Positions 16,147-23,872 of a DNA stretch of 41,480 bases are shown piece after piece. The notes below the pieces were generated by a model that did not search any database, was not told where the DNA came from, and saw only the letters and a list, made by a program, of their open reading frames with translations. Where the stretch lies: the IMG/VR virus record IMGVR_UViG_3300044981_000104, positions 1 to 41,480 of that record; one strand, 5' to 3'. The translations under genes were made by a program, and so were the position numbers. Each line of letters opens with the position of its first letter. The first letter of the stretch is position 1. The stretch is from a virus.

Positions 16147-17201
16147 ACCCGCGCGAGATGCGCCAAGGCCGCGATGGCGCAATGCAGCCGCGCGCGAATG
16201 AGCCGCGGCGCTTGCGACCCGTGCAAGCTGGCCCGATCTCAGATTTCATTGGGCATCATTTCCGTCACTTCAACGCCCTTGCGCTCGCTTCGGCGGCTGA
16301 TGGCTATCGCGAATTGATCGCTCGCGGTGGCGCGATGCTGATTTCATTAGCTGGAGCGATGAGCACCGGCGAACTCGGGTTGACGCTGTCCGAGATGATT
16401 CGCCAAAAGAAAGTGCAGGCGATTAGTTGCACGGCGGCGAACTGCGAGGAATCGGCCTTTAACTTAGTGGCACAAAATGAATACGTGCCCATTCCGGACT
16501 ACCGAGATAAAACACCGGCCGACGATCAGCAACTCGGTGAGCAAGGCTTAAACCGCGTGACCGATGTGGCCTTGCCTGAGCATGGTGGCATGGACATTAT
16601 CGAGGATGGCCTCATCGACCTCTGGAAGAAAGCGGAGCGGCAGCACCAACGGTACTTTTGGCATGAGTATTTCTATGAACTGCTGACATCAGGCGCGCTG
16701 AAGAGTCACTATCAGAGTGACCCTGAGGATTGCTGGCTTCTGGCTGCCGCCAACGCCAAGCTCCCCTTGTATGTCCCTGGCGTTGAGGATTCGACCACTG
16801 GGAATGTCTTCGCCGCGTTGATGCTAAAGGATGACATTCGAGATCCGAGCATTATCAAAACGGGCTTTGAATACATGGTGGATCTCGCACGGTGGTACGT
16901 ATACACATCGAATGAGGACCGACCGATAGGATTTTTTCAAATTGGCGGCGGTTTGGCAGGCGACTTTGCTATTTGCTGCGTGCCGCTCTTGAAGCTCGAT
17001 TATGGGAGAGAGCAAACGCCGGAATGGTCCTACTTCTGTCAAATCACAGACGCGGTAGAAAGCTATGGCGGTTACAGCGGCGCCTCGGCCGCCGAAAAAA
17101 ATTCGTGGCGAAAATTGAACTTGGACACCAAGCGGTTCATGATTCAAAGCGATGCCTCCATTTGCGCCCCCCTGATCTTTGCGTCGGTCCTGGGCTGGTA
17201 A
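16143..17201 (+). CDS. Deoxyhypusine synthase-family protein (bacterial DHS-like subfamily)
   Basis: The 352-aa product starts at GTG 16143. It is recognisable as a deoxyhypusine synthase homologue: GPISDFIGHHFRHFNA, MLISLAGAMSTGELGL, CTAANCEESAFNLVA, a YRD-T-P block, YFWHEYFYELL, VPGVEDSTTGN, IGFFQIGGGLAGDF, SYGGYSGAS and SDASICAPLIFA appear in family order and at full length. Comparison with human DHS from memory puts E318, W322 and K324 at the positions of E323, W327 and catalytic K329, while the human 'GGGVVKHH' His is replaced by GGGLAGDF, as in bacterial homologues. True DHS modifies eIF5A, which bacteria lack; DHS-type enzymes transfer an aminobutyl group from spermidine, so a polyamine reaction is likely. 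GC is visibly lower (29/60 in 16441-16500) and codon use differs from neighbours, a sign of transfer. Confidence 0.9.
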   Translation: MNPREMRQGRDGAMQPRANEPRRLRPVQAGPISDFIGHHFRHFNALALASAADGYRELIARGGAMLISLAGAMSTGELGLTLSEMIRQKKVQAISCTAANCEESAFNLVAQNEYVPIPDYRDKTPADDQQLGEQGLNRVTDVALPEHGGMDIIEDGLIDLWKKAERQHQRYFWHEYFYELLTSGALKSHYQSDPEDCWLLAAANAKLPLYVPGVEDSTTGNVFAALMLKDDIRDPSIIKTGFEYMVDLARWYVYTSNEDRPIGFFQIGGGLAGDFAICCVPLLKLDYGREQTPEWSYFCQITDAVESYGGYSGASAAEKNSWRKLNLDTKRFMIQSDASICAPLIFASVLGW

Positions 17202-18661
17202 TGCCGCCGCAGACGCCGCGCCCGCCCGATCTCGACGCGAACGGCAACCCCGTGCCGACCACGAATGCCGATGGGTCCGTGAGCACCACGCTGTCGGCGC
17301 GCGGCCCTAAGCCGCCGGATCTTGACGCAAACGGCAATCCGGTGCCGGACGCTCCTGCGCCGACCTACCCCTGGCGGCGTGCGATGACGGCAGGCGCCGA
17401 CAAGCCTGGCATTCCCCCGGATGTGGCCGCGCAGATGCGCGCAATGGGCGCCGGGACGCCCGTGCCCTCCAGTCCGGCCGTCGTTGGCGATGTGCGGGGC
17501 GCGGTCGCCGGTGTCGCGCCAGCGGTGGGCGGGATGGTCGGCGGCATGGTGGGCGGCATTCCTGGCGCCGCGGTGGGCGGGATGGCGGGCGACGTCGTGC
17601 GACAAGCGCTCACGCCCGCGCCGAGCGGCGACCGCGGCTCAACATTGGGACGCATGGGGCGCGAAGTGGTGGATCTCGGCGAATCGGGGGCTGCGCAAGG
17701 GGCCGCGCAGGCGGCCGGCGAAGGGGTGGCATGGACCGGGGGCAAGCTGGCGTCCTGGCTGATGAATCGGGCCACGACGCGTGTAACCGCGCAGCTCGCA
17801 CGCGAGTTTCCCGACCTGAGCGATACGCTCATCGACAATGCCCTGACGGTCTCGAAGGGCGGCTATGAAAAAGCGAAAGGCATGTTGGTCGCGGCAAAAG
17901 CGGTCGCCAATGATGCGCTGAAAACCGCCGATGCGACGGGTGCGACGATTCCCGTCAGCATGAATGCCGATCTCGCCGACAGTTTCAAAACCGCCGTGCT
18001 TGATCAAGCGCTCAAACGGGGCCAAGTGCCGACGCATCCCGATACACCGCTCGCCGTGGCCTCGCAGCGGCTCTCCCCCGAGCTCCAGGCACTCTTTGAC
18101 CAGGTGGATGCGTCCGTTGGCAAGACGTTCGATCTGACGCCCTCGCAAGCGGACTTGTTCAAAACGCAACTGCAGAAGGAATCGCGCGCGCTGTATCTTA
18201 ACCGGGTCGCGCCAAACGGGCCACGGGCCTTGCAGGCCGAAGCAATAGAGAAAGCGGATTTTGCCACGCAGCTGAACAGCGCGATTGATGGTGTGGCGTC
18301 CGGCTACAAAGCGGCAAACGCCGCCGCGAAACCGCTCATCGGGGCGGTGCGAGGCATTCAACAAGCGATTCGCCCGAGCGGGAATCTACTACAGGCGATG
18401 GTGCGACCCGCCGTAGGAGTCGCGCTGGGCGGATCGGCGGGCAGTTACGAGGGCGGCACACCGGGAGCCTTGGCGGGGGCGGTCATCGGGGGGGCCATGA
18501 CGTCGCCGGAAGGGATGTCGCGCGAAGCGATCACGCTGGCGCATCCGGTGACACAAGCGATTCTCCGACAACTCCCGCGGGCCTTGGCCGCGGCGGTCGC
18601 GAAGTATCTGCCTAGTGGCCCAACAGCGCCATCAGGAACAGCACTGGCACCAGCACCGTGA
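17201..18661 (+). CDS. Putative DNA-ejection protein with glycine-zipper segment, 486 aa
   Basis: The start is ATG 17201, overlapping the previous stop by one base (TAATG). The N-terminus carries two copies of PPDLDANGNPVP (residues about 7-18 and 37-48). Next comes a Gly/Ala/Val-rich region with GGMVGGMVGGIPGAAVGG (residues about 112-129), a glycine zipper that could form a membrane channel. A long helical block follows (about 190-400), and then a second Gly/Ala-rich segment (VGVALGGSAGSYEGG, GALAGAVIGGAM). This plan of two membrane-active Gly zippers around a helical body fits the large internal proteins that form a trans-envelope conduit during DNA ejection. The stop overlaps a GTG, but the next gene more likely starts at 18694. 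Confidence 0.6.
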   Translation: MPPQTPRPPDLDANGNPVPTTNADGSVSTTLSARGPKPPDLDANGNPVPDAPAPTYPWRRAMTAGADKPGIPPDVAAQMRAMGAGTPVPSSPAVVGDVRGAVAGVAPAVGGMVGGMVGGIPGAAVGGMAGDVVRQALTPAPSGDRGSTLGRMGREVVDLGESGAAQGAAQAAGEGVAWTGGKLASWLMNRATTRVTAQLAREFPDLSDTLIDNALTVSKGGYEKAKGMLVAAKAVANDALKTADATGATIPVSMNADLADSFKTAVLDQALKRGQVPTHPDTPLAVASQRLSPELQALFDQVDASVGKTFDLTPSQADLFKTQLQKESRALYLNRVAPNGPRALQAEAIEKADFATQLNSAIDGVASGYKAANAAAKPLIGAVRGIQQAIRPSGNLLQAMVRPAVGVALGGSAGSYEGGTPGALAGAVIGGAMTSPEGMSREAITLAHPVTQAILRQLPRALAAAVAKYLPSGPTAPSGTALAPAP

Positions 18662-18693
18662 GCGCGAGCGCACACAGGCCACAGAGGACCGCA

Positions 18694-19866
18694 ATGCAGT
18701 CAATCACGCCATCAATCACAACAGCACCTCTAGCTGAGCCTACGCCACGTCGCAGGGCGAAAGTCAATCTGCACGCGATTGCACTGGTTCTGGGCCTCTG
18801 CTTGCTTGGCATCCTCCGGCCGCACGCGCAGGGCTTCAGCCTGTCGCCGGCGCCCGTGCTCGAGGTCACCGACACGACCGGCGCCATCGTCCCGCTCGCC
18901 TGCGTGTGGTCCTACAATTCTGGCACTACGACCCCGGCCACGACCTATAGCGACACGCTCGGCACGGCGAACACGAATCCGATCATCGCGGGCGCCGATG
19001 GCACCTTCAAGGTCTATCTGCCGCTCGGCGTGACGCTCAAATACGTCGAGGAGAACGTGCCGTGCTCGTCGGCCTCGCACGGGCCGGTGCTGCGGACCAT
19101 CGACCCCGTCGCGGCGGTGCCCGCCTACACCTATACACCGTGGACGGTCGGCCAGCCGACCGATGCCGGGGTCGTCAATAACTGGGTGCCGAATTCCGGG
19201 GCCATCAGTGGGAGCACCGAGCTCTTTATCAACACGACCGGCCTCACGATTACCGGGTTTGCCGGCGGGAAGGTGGCCGGGCAGCAGATCCTGTTGCAGA
19301 ACATCGGCACGGGCATTGTCTCGCTGGTGCATCAATCCTCCTCGTCCAGCGCCGGCAATAAGATCAATAACTTGGTCGCCTCGGGGCCGACGTCGCTCGC
19401 GCCGGGCGGCGTGGCGCTCTACACCTATGACGGCACGACCTATTGGCGCCTGGTGAGTTATGACCAGGGCGCGTGGATTAGCCTGCCGTTCGGGGCCTTG
19501 GCCTATACGGGCGATGCCGGGGGCCTCATGACCTGGACCGTGACGGCGGGCGAGGTGATGACGCAAGCCTACAAACTGCGCGGGACCGATGTCACGGTGA
19601 CCTGGGATATTCAAGGCTCGACCACCAGTGGCACCGCGGCGAATTATGTGCAAATCTCGAATCGCGCCTGGGGGGGGTTCGTGCCCGCCTTCACGAAGCT
19701 GGATGCCGTCGCCTATCTCAATGACGGCACGACGGTGAGCAGTGGCTTTGCCGCCGTCGCGGCGAGTGGCACGTCCTTCTCCATCTACCGCGTCTCAGCG
19801 GCGAATTATGCGCTCGTCTCGGGTGGCTTCTACACTTATGGCACCGTGACGATTCCCGTGCAATGA
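18694..19866 (+). CDS. Tail fibre-like protein with N-terminal signal/anchor, 390 aa
   Basis: ATG 18694 is preceded by AGAGGA at good spacing; GTG 18658 is an in-frame alternative that overlaps the previous stop. After about 27 polar and basic residues there is a hydrophobic segment (ALVLGLCLLGIL) ending in AQG, which looks like a signal peptide or anchor. Residues about 47-120 match the widespread fibre N-terminal module: VLEVTDTTGAIVPLACVWSYNSGTTTPATTYSD in pattern, then NTNPIIAGADGTFKVYLPLG (usually 'NTNPIVLDANGRA-x-IWL'). The rest is repetitive beta sequence with a C-terminal jelly-roll look. It is the best candidate in this half of the genome for a host-binding fibre. The hydrophobic N-terminus is unusual for a fibre. 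Confidence 0.65.
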   Translation: MQSITPSITTAPLAEPTPRRRAKVNLHAIALVLGLCLLGILRPHAQGFSLSPAPVLEVTDTTGAIVPLACVWSYNSGTTTPATTYSDTLGTANTNPIIAGADGTFKVYLPLGVTLKYVEENVPCSSASHGPVLRTIDPVAAVPAYTYTPWTVGQPTDAGVVNNWVPNSGAISGSTELFINTTGLTITGFAGGKVAGQQILLQNIGTGIVSLVHQSSSSSAGNKINNLVASGPTSLAPGGVALYTYDGTTYWRLVSYDQGAWISLPFGALAYTGDAGGLMTWTVTAGEVMTQAYKLRGTDVTVTWDIQGSTTSGTAANYVQISNRAWGGFVPAFTKLDAVAYLNDGTTVSSGFAAVAASGTSFSIYRVSAANYALVSGGFYTYGTVTIPVQ

Positions 19867-19869
19867 TCC

Positions 19870-20124
19870 ATGCTGCAACTCAACTGGCCCCTCCTCATTC
19901 CGCTGATCTTCGTCGGGATCGGGCAGCTGATCACGACCACGTTCACCGCCTATGGCACCTATCGGAATGGGAAAAAGGCCGACGAGATTCACGTCCTCGT
20001 GAACAGCAACATGACCCAGGTAAAAAGCGATTTGGTCGCCGCCAACCTGCGCATCGAAGCGTTGGAGGCCATGATCACGAAACTCGTGCACGAGGCGCAC
20101 GTGCCCGAGCTCCCTGCGCCATGA
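19870..20124 (+). CDS. Small membrane protein with coiled coil, holin-like position
   Basis: The 84-aa product from ATG 19870 has one transmembrane helix at the N-terminus (LLIPLIFVGIGQLITTTFTAY, residues about 8-28), a basic turn (RNGKKAD) and a helical, probably coiled-coil C-terminal half (VKSDLVAANLRIEALEAMITKLV). It is the first of a run of small genes that leads to a lysozyme gene 250 bases later. Holins and their partners often have this size and position. A single transmembrane helix with a coiled coil would also fit a spanin-like or scaffold-like membrane protein. Its stop overlaps the next start (ATGA). Confidence 0.55.
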   Translation: MLQLNWPLLIPLIFVGIGQLITTTFTAYGTYRNGKKADEIHVLVNSNMTQVKSDLVAANLRIEALEAMITKLVHEAHVPELPAP

Positions 20125-20327
20125 CGCCCGGCGGGATCTCCGACCACGCAGCGGTGATGGGGGATGACGTGGCGCTGGCGCACGCGCGGCGGTGCCTCGG
20201 CGCCTACGCGCCCCTCGACACCCTGGATCGGCTCAAGACGCTCGTGCAGCAGGTCTACGCGCAAGGGGTCTCCGCCGGGTATTCGATTGCCAAGCGACCC
20301 AGTGAACGCAAGAAAGAGACGCCCTGA
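20121..20327 (+). CDS. Small hypothetical protein, 68 aa
   Basis: ATG 20121 overlaps the previous stop as ATGA. The product is hydrophilic and mostly helical (DDVALAHARRCLGAY, TLDRLKTLVQQVYAQGVSAGY) with a very basic C-terminus (AKRPSERKKE). There is no signal peptide or transmembrane segment. It lies between the small membrane protein and the lysozyme, so it belongs to the lysis cassette by position. No family is recognised. Confidence 0.55.
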   Translation: MTPGGISDHAAVMGDDVALAHARRCLGAYAPLDTLDRLKTLVQQVYAQGVSAGYSIAKRPSERKKETP

Positions 20328-20370
20328 TGTGGGCCACTGGGATGACGCCATGCGGCGCGGAGTGCTCCCG

Positions 20371-20793
20371 ATGACGCCAGCCGATTTCGCGCTCACGCTC
20401 GCGTCCATCAAGGAGCACGAGGGCTTCTCGCCGAAGCCGGTGCCCGATACCGATGATACGCTGCAAGTGGGGTACGGGTTGAACCTGACCACCGATGGCC
20501 TCACCGAACCGGAGGCCAACTGGCTCGCTCAGAGCAAGATGACCGAGCGGATCGCGCAGCTCACCGCCGCGTGGCCGACGTTTGCGACATGCGACGGGCC
20601 GCGGCAGCGATTTGTCCTGGAGTTAGCCTACCAGTGTGGGACGGCGGGGGCGCTCGGCTTCAAAGACACCCTCCACGCCATTGCCGTGAGGAATTATCCA
20701 GCGGCGATCACGGCGCTGCTCGACTCCGACGTGGCGCGGAAGGATCCGGCCCGGACAAAGGATTACATCGCCTTGCTACAGGAGCCTGCATGA
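20371..20793 (+). CDS. Endolysin, GH24 (T4 lysozyme-like)
   Basis: The 140-aa product matches GH24 lysozymes, which cut peptidoglycan between N-acetylmuramic acid and N-acetylglucosamine. From ATG 20371 (GGAG about 9 bases upstream) it reads IKEHEGFSPKPVPDTDD, QVGYGLNL, LTEPEANWL and a helical domain with FVLELAYQCGTAGALGF. E17 and D26 have the same spacing as E11 and D20 of T4 lysozyme. The third catalytic position (T26 in T4) is Q32 here. ATG 20350 in the same frame is a possible longer start. No export signal is present, so a holin should be needed. The stop overlaps the lipoprotein start (ATGA), and AGGAG for the next gene lies inside this one. Confidence 0.85.
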   Translation: MTPADFALTLASIKEHEGFSPKPVPDTDDTLQVGYGLNLTTDGLTEPEANWLAQSKMTERIAQLTAAWPTFATCDGPRQRFVLELAYQCGTAGALGFKDTLHAIAVRNYPAAITALLDSDVARKDPARTKDYIALLQEPA

Positions 20794-22085
20794 CCCGCTG
20801 GCTGCTCGCGCTCGCCCTGCTGGTCTCGGGCTGCACGAGTCCCGCCACGCCCGTGCTCCCGGTGCCCCCGGTCCTTCCCATGACCACGGTTGGCGTCTCG
20901 GTGTGGGATGCCCCGGGTGTCCCCGCGCTCGCCGCCACGGGTGTCCTAGTGCCGTGGGATGGCACCGCCGATCTCCAGGGGGTCAACGTGGCGGGGCGCT
21001 TCACGTTCCGGACGACGTCGACGGGCGGCTCGACGCTCCTTTTCAGCCAGGCCGGGTATCAGACCTCCTCGACGCCGTTCACCATCGCGGCCACGGGACC
21101 GGACATCACGCTGACGCCGGCCTTTCCCGCCTTTCCAACGCGTGCCCAGATGCTCGCGTCCCATGAGTCCTTCCAGGGGTCCGTCCTCCAGACGACCCAG
21201 TTCGGCCCGCTCAACTGGTGGCCCGCCGCCTGGGTCTCGCTCTCCCCCGCCGACCAAGCTGCCAGCTACGCCCAGATCAAAGCCTGGGGCGACACGGACA
21301 TCACGGTCTCCGTGCTCTGGGACTACGGGGAAGCCGGACAACCCTACGGAACCGGCCAACAGGTGCCGGCCGCCGACTTTCGGACGCGGCTTCCTGCCTA
21401 CCGCGCGCTGGTGGAACAGGTGGTGCAGCATGGCTTCATCCCGGTGTTCTTCCTCGACTGCGATAACGGCTACGCCATGTGCCTGGCCGAGATCCCCTCG
21501 GTCGTCCAAGCGCTGCAGCCCCAGCCGACCGATGCCGTGGACCTGACCCAATACGGGAAGTTCCGCCTCTGTTACGACTCGTGCATCCCCGGCTGGCAAC
21601 CGCCGACCGAGATCGACGCCGTGCTGCTCGCGCTGCGGCAGAACTGCCCCCTCTGCGTGATCGGGATGGAGTTCTCGACCGGCTACCCCTTCTGGGGCGG
21701 TGACGGCGGGGGCACGGCGGACTTCCTCTCCCCAGCGGGCCAAGCGCTCGACGAACTGCTCTTCGAGGGCAACGCCTGGCCCCCGCCCGCCGCGACCCCG
21801 AGCGGCGGCGACCAATATTGGCAGGTGATCGACCGCTGGCTCGGGCCGTGCTGGGTGCGCCCCCCGGACATGCCCGCCACCGATGACACGACCCCGCCGT
21901 GGTATCTTGGCGCGGGCACACCGCGCGGCGTCTACGGCGTGCACGCCTTCGAGAACCTGACGTATCAGTGGGTGCGTGGCCAACTGCCACACTCGGTCGT
22001 GCCGCTCGACCTCGCGCTGTTCCGATCCTTCTACGCGCCGGCTTCGTCGACGTGTCCGATCTATGCGGTGGACCTTCCCCAATGA
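20790..22085 (+). CDS. Lipoprotein with carboxypeptidase-regulatory-like domain and glycosidase-like domain
   Basis: ATG 20790 has AGGAG 6-10 bases upstream. The 431-aa product has a lipoprotein signal: MTRWLLALALLVSGC, lipobox LVSGC with Cys15. After a Pro-rich linker comes a small beta domain (residues about 33-115: VGVSVWDAPGVPA, VAGRFTFRTTS, LLFSQAGYQ, ITLTPAFP) like carboxypeptidase regulatory-like domains. From about 125 on the pattern suggests a TIM-barrel glycosidase-like fold: QTTQFGPLNWWPAAW, AWGDTDITVSVLWDYGEAG, YRALVEQVVQHGFIPVFFLD, CVIGMEFSTGYPFWGG, PPWYLGAGTPRGVYGVHAFE. Similar proteins recur in uncultured podovirus-like genomes, to my recollection, without known function. Acid residues in strand ends (E in GMEFSTG, D in FFLDCD) could be catalytic. 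Attachment to a membrane is unusual for a phage enzyme. Confidence 0.65.
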   Translation: MTRWLLALALLVSGCTSPATPVLPVPPVLPMTTVGVSVWDAPGVPALAATGVLVPWDGTADLQGVNVAGRFTFRTTSTGGSTLLFSQAGYQTSSTPFTIAATGPDITLTPAFPAFPTRAQMLASHESFQGSVLQTTQFGPLNWWPAAWVSLSPADQAASYAQIKAWGDTDITVSVLWDYGEAGQPYGTGQQVPAADFRTRLPAYRALVEQVVQHGFIPVFFLDCDNGYAMCLAEIPSVVQALQPQPTDAVDLTQYGKFRLCYDSCIPGWQPPTEIDAVLLALRQNCPLCVIGMEFSTGYPFWGGDGGGTADFLSPAGQALDELLFEGNAWPPPAATPSGGDQYWQVIDRWLGPCWVRPPDMPATDDTTPPWYLGAGTPRGVYGVHAFENLTYQWVRGQLPHSVVPLDLALFRSFYAPASSTCPIYAVDLPQ

Positions 22086-22789
22086 TGAAACTGCTCGCCC
22101 TCCTGCTCGGCGGAGCGACCCTGCTCCTGGCGCTGTCCCTCCTGGCCCAATCGCAAGCGCCCCCCGCGCGCCCGCCGGTCGTGACCCTCGTGCAGCACAC
22201 GGTCGATCTCCCCCAGCTCCCCGGCTCGGCCGTGGGCTTCGTGCTCCCGACGCTCCCGGTGCCCGGCGATCTCCTGCTCGCGTTCACGTCCTATTCGCAT
22301 TTTGGGGCCGCTCGCGAGCTGACCGCCCCCGGTCCCGGCTGGGTGAAAGTCGCCGACCTGACGCGCCAGTTCGACGCCCTCGCGGTCTGGTGGCACCTCG
22401 TCGTGGCTAAGGATGGCGCCCAGTGGAGTTTCCCGGTCATCGGGCCGCCGGAATGGCACTCAGGGGTGCTGCTCGAACTTCGCGGCGCCTCGCCGACGAT
22501 GCCGGTCGCCACGTCGAGCATTCTCGGGTCCAGCACCGTCACGGCGGGCACGCCCATCTCGGCGCTCGGCCTCAGGTGTCTGCCCCTGAGCGGTGTCACG
22601 CTCGATCAACCCTCGACCGTGGCGAGCCTTGCTGTCGGATGGACCCTGACAGCGCTGGCGCCGTCGAGCTACCATCAGACATTCGTGGCGGTCCATGCGC
22701 CAACCTCAACGCTGGCCCCGCTCAGTGACGGCTGGTCGTTCACGGGCGGCGGGGTCGGGGTCGATGCCCTGGTCCTGGTCTGTCCATGA
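22082..22789 (+). CDS. Secreted beta-sandwich surface protein, 235 aa
   Basis: The start is ATG 22082 (or the ATG right after it), overlapping the lipoprotein stop. A signal peptide is clear: MMKLLALLLGGATLLLALSLLAQSQA, cleavage near residue 25. The mature part is a jelly-roll-like domain common in phage fibres and secreted adhesins: GDLLLAFTSYSHFG, ELTAPGPGWVKVADL, LAVWWHLVVAKDGAQWSFPV, SGVLLELRGA, and a final VGVDALVLVCP. The motif chain 'L-TAP-x-GW-x-K' followed by a 'WYRVA/WWHLV' strand is typical. It is coupled to the lipoprotein gene before it and may be its partner at the cell surface. The function is unknown. Confidence 0.65.
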   Translation: MMKLLALLLGGATLLLALSLLAQSQAPPARPPVVTLVQHTVDLPQLPGSAVGFVLPTLPVPGDLLLAFTSYSHFGAARELTAPGPGWVKVADLTRQFDALAVWWHLVVAKDGAQWSFPVIGPPEWHSGVLLELRGASPTMPVATSSILGSSTVTAGTPISALGLRCLPLSGVTLDQPSTVASLAVGWTLTALAPSSYHQTFVAVHAPTSTLAPLSDGWSFTGGGVGVDALVLVCP

Positions 22790-23052
22790 AGCGCCTGTCA
22801 GGCACATGGCACCACTCGCGCCACGGCCAGCCGCGTCGGACCCCCCTAACCCCGGCACAAGTCCGCGACATCCGTCGGGCCGGCCGCATCGCCCAGGAGC
22901 AGCACGTGCCCTGGCTGAAAGCGAAGGAAGTGCATCGCCTGCTGAACGCGGCCTGTTCCGTGGCGGTCATCCATCACGTGCTCGCGGGGCACACCTTCCG
23001 GGGGGTGCCGCTGTCTCGTCCCCGGCAGCAGGGGCGGTTCTGCAAGCCGTGA
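22786..23052 (+). CDS. Small HTH-like DNA-binding protein, 88 aa
   Basis: ATG 22786 overlaps the previous stop (ATGA). The protein is very basic and begins with GTWHHSRHGQPRR, followed by LTPAQVRDIRRAGR, a spacer, and CSVAVIHHVLAGHTFRGV. This pattern (L-T-x2-Q-V-x-x-I-R-R, then a second helix, then I-x2-V-L-x-G-x-T) is that of the small helix-turn-helix modules also found attached to phage HNH nucleases. No nuclease domain is present. It could be a regulator or a remnant of such a nuclease. Its position among lysis and surface genes gives no further hint. Confidence 0.55.
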   Translation: MKRLSGTWHHSRHGQPRRTPLTPAQVRDIRRAGRIAQEQHVPWLKAKEVHRLLNAACSVAVIHHVLAGHTFRGVPLSRPRQQGRFCKP

Positions 23053-23378
23053 CGCCGCGCTGGTGTGCCCTTCTGCACAGGCCCCTGGCCCGTTCCATGC
23101 TACGCTCGTCCGTGGTTCCTGTCGGCTCGTGTCTGGAGCGGCGGGCAGAACGCTGGCGGCGTCTGGCCCTGATCCTGTCCTCGCTGGAGCGGGCCGTGGC
23201 CGGCGCGAGTCGGTTGGATGTCTACCGGCCGGCCTTGCCGGGACCGGCCCCGCGCGTCAGCAACCTGGACGCGACCCTCGCCCGCCTCGCCGCGCGCATC
23301 GACCGGGAACTCGACCGCTTGACGGCGGACCTGCTGACCGCCCGGTTGTCGCAGCAGCAGCAGCGAAAGGCCTCATGA
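23049..23378 (+). CDS. Hypothetical helical protein, 109 aa
   Basis: The start is GTG 23049, which overlaps the previous stop as GTGA; ATG 23097 is the alternative start. The protein is Arg- and Leu-rich and mostly helical, with a C-terminal region (NLDATLARLAARIDRELDRLTADLLTAR in pattern) that should form a coiled coil. There is no clear transmembrane segment, though VVPVGS is mildly hydrophobic. The stop overlaps the next start (ATGA). No family is recognised. Its place in the lysis region would allow a spanin-like or accessory role, but no signal sequence or lipobox is present. Confidence 0.5.
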   Translation: MTPRWCALLHRPLARSMLRSSVVPVGSCLERRAERWRRLALILSSLERAVAGASRLDVYRPALPGPAPRVSNLDATLARLAARIDRELDRLTADLLTARLSQQQQRKAS

Positions 23379-23689
23379 CCCTCCTCGGTTTCGACCTGAC
23401 GCCAGACGCCCCGACGATCGCGCAGATCGCGCAAGGGGATCTCCCGGTCACGCCAGCCCCGCCCGCGCCGGTCCCGTCCACCATTCTCGTCTGCACGCGC
23501 ACGCCGACCGGCTGGTCCACGACGTACATCAACTTCAACCCGCGCTTTCAGACTGGCGCGTCGCTCTACGTCATGACCATCGCGCTCCCCGCCGCGAGTC
23601 TGCCCGTGGGCCTGACGGCGTTCGACATCGGCACGCTTGAGGTGGGGCATACCAAAGTCGTGGTCCGCAACGAAGGGGATCCCCCCTAA
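23375..23689 (+). CDS. Hypothetical protein, 104 aa
   Basis: ATG 23375 overlaps the previous stop as ATGA. The product starts MTLLGFDLTPDAPTIAQIAQGD, then a Pro/Ala linker (VTPAPPAPVPS), then a beta region: TILVCTRTPTGWSTTYINFNP, ASLYVMTIALPAASLPVG, FDIGTLEVGHTKVVVRNEG. This looks like one small beta-sandwich. There is no signal peptide. It is the last gene of the coupled run that starts with the lipoprotein. The function is unknown. Confidence 0.5.
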   Translation: MTLLGFDLTPDAPTIAQIAQGDLPVTPAPPAPVPSTILVCTRTPTGWSTTYINFNPRFQTGASLYVMTIALPAASLPVGLTAFDIGTLEVGHTKVVVRNEGDPP

Positions 23690-23725
23690 TGTCGGCCCCT
23701 GCTCAAGCCGATACGGAGGATTGAC

Positions 23726-23869
23726 ATGAATCTCCAGTTCATCCTGCTCGTGTTTGCGTTCGTCCTCTTTGTACTGGCAGCACTCCCGTTCCCGCCGAGT
23801 GAACCGTACTGGCACCGTCTCATCGGGGCCGGTCTTGCGTGCTGGGTCGCGTCGCTCTTGTTTCACTGA
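23726..23869 (+). CDS. Tiny two-helix membrane protein, 47 aa
   Basis: The start is ATG 23726 with CGGAGGA upstream at ideal spacing. The 47-aa product has two hydrophobic segments, FILLVFAFVLFVLAAL and LIGAGLACWVASLLF, joined by a Pro-rich turn (PFPPSEPYWHR). Small two-helix proteins like this are common in phage genomes near lysis genes. It is a good candidate for a class II-type holin or holin regulator. The strong ribosome site and clean boundaries support a real gene despite the length. Confidence 0.65.
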   Translation: MNLQFILLVFAFVLFVLAALPFPPSEPYWHRLIGAGLACWVASLLFH

Positions 23870-23872
23870 ACC

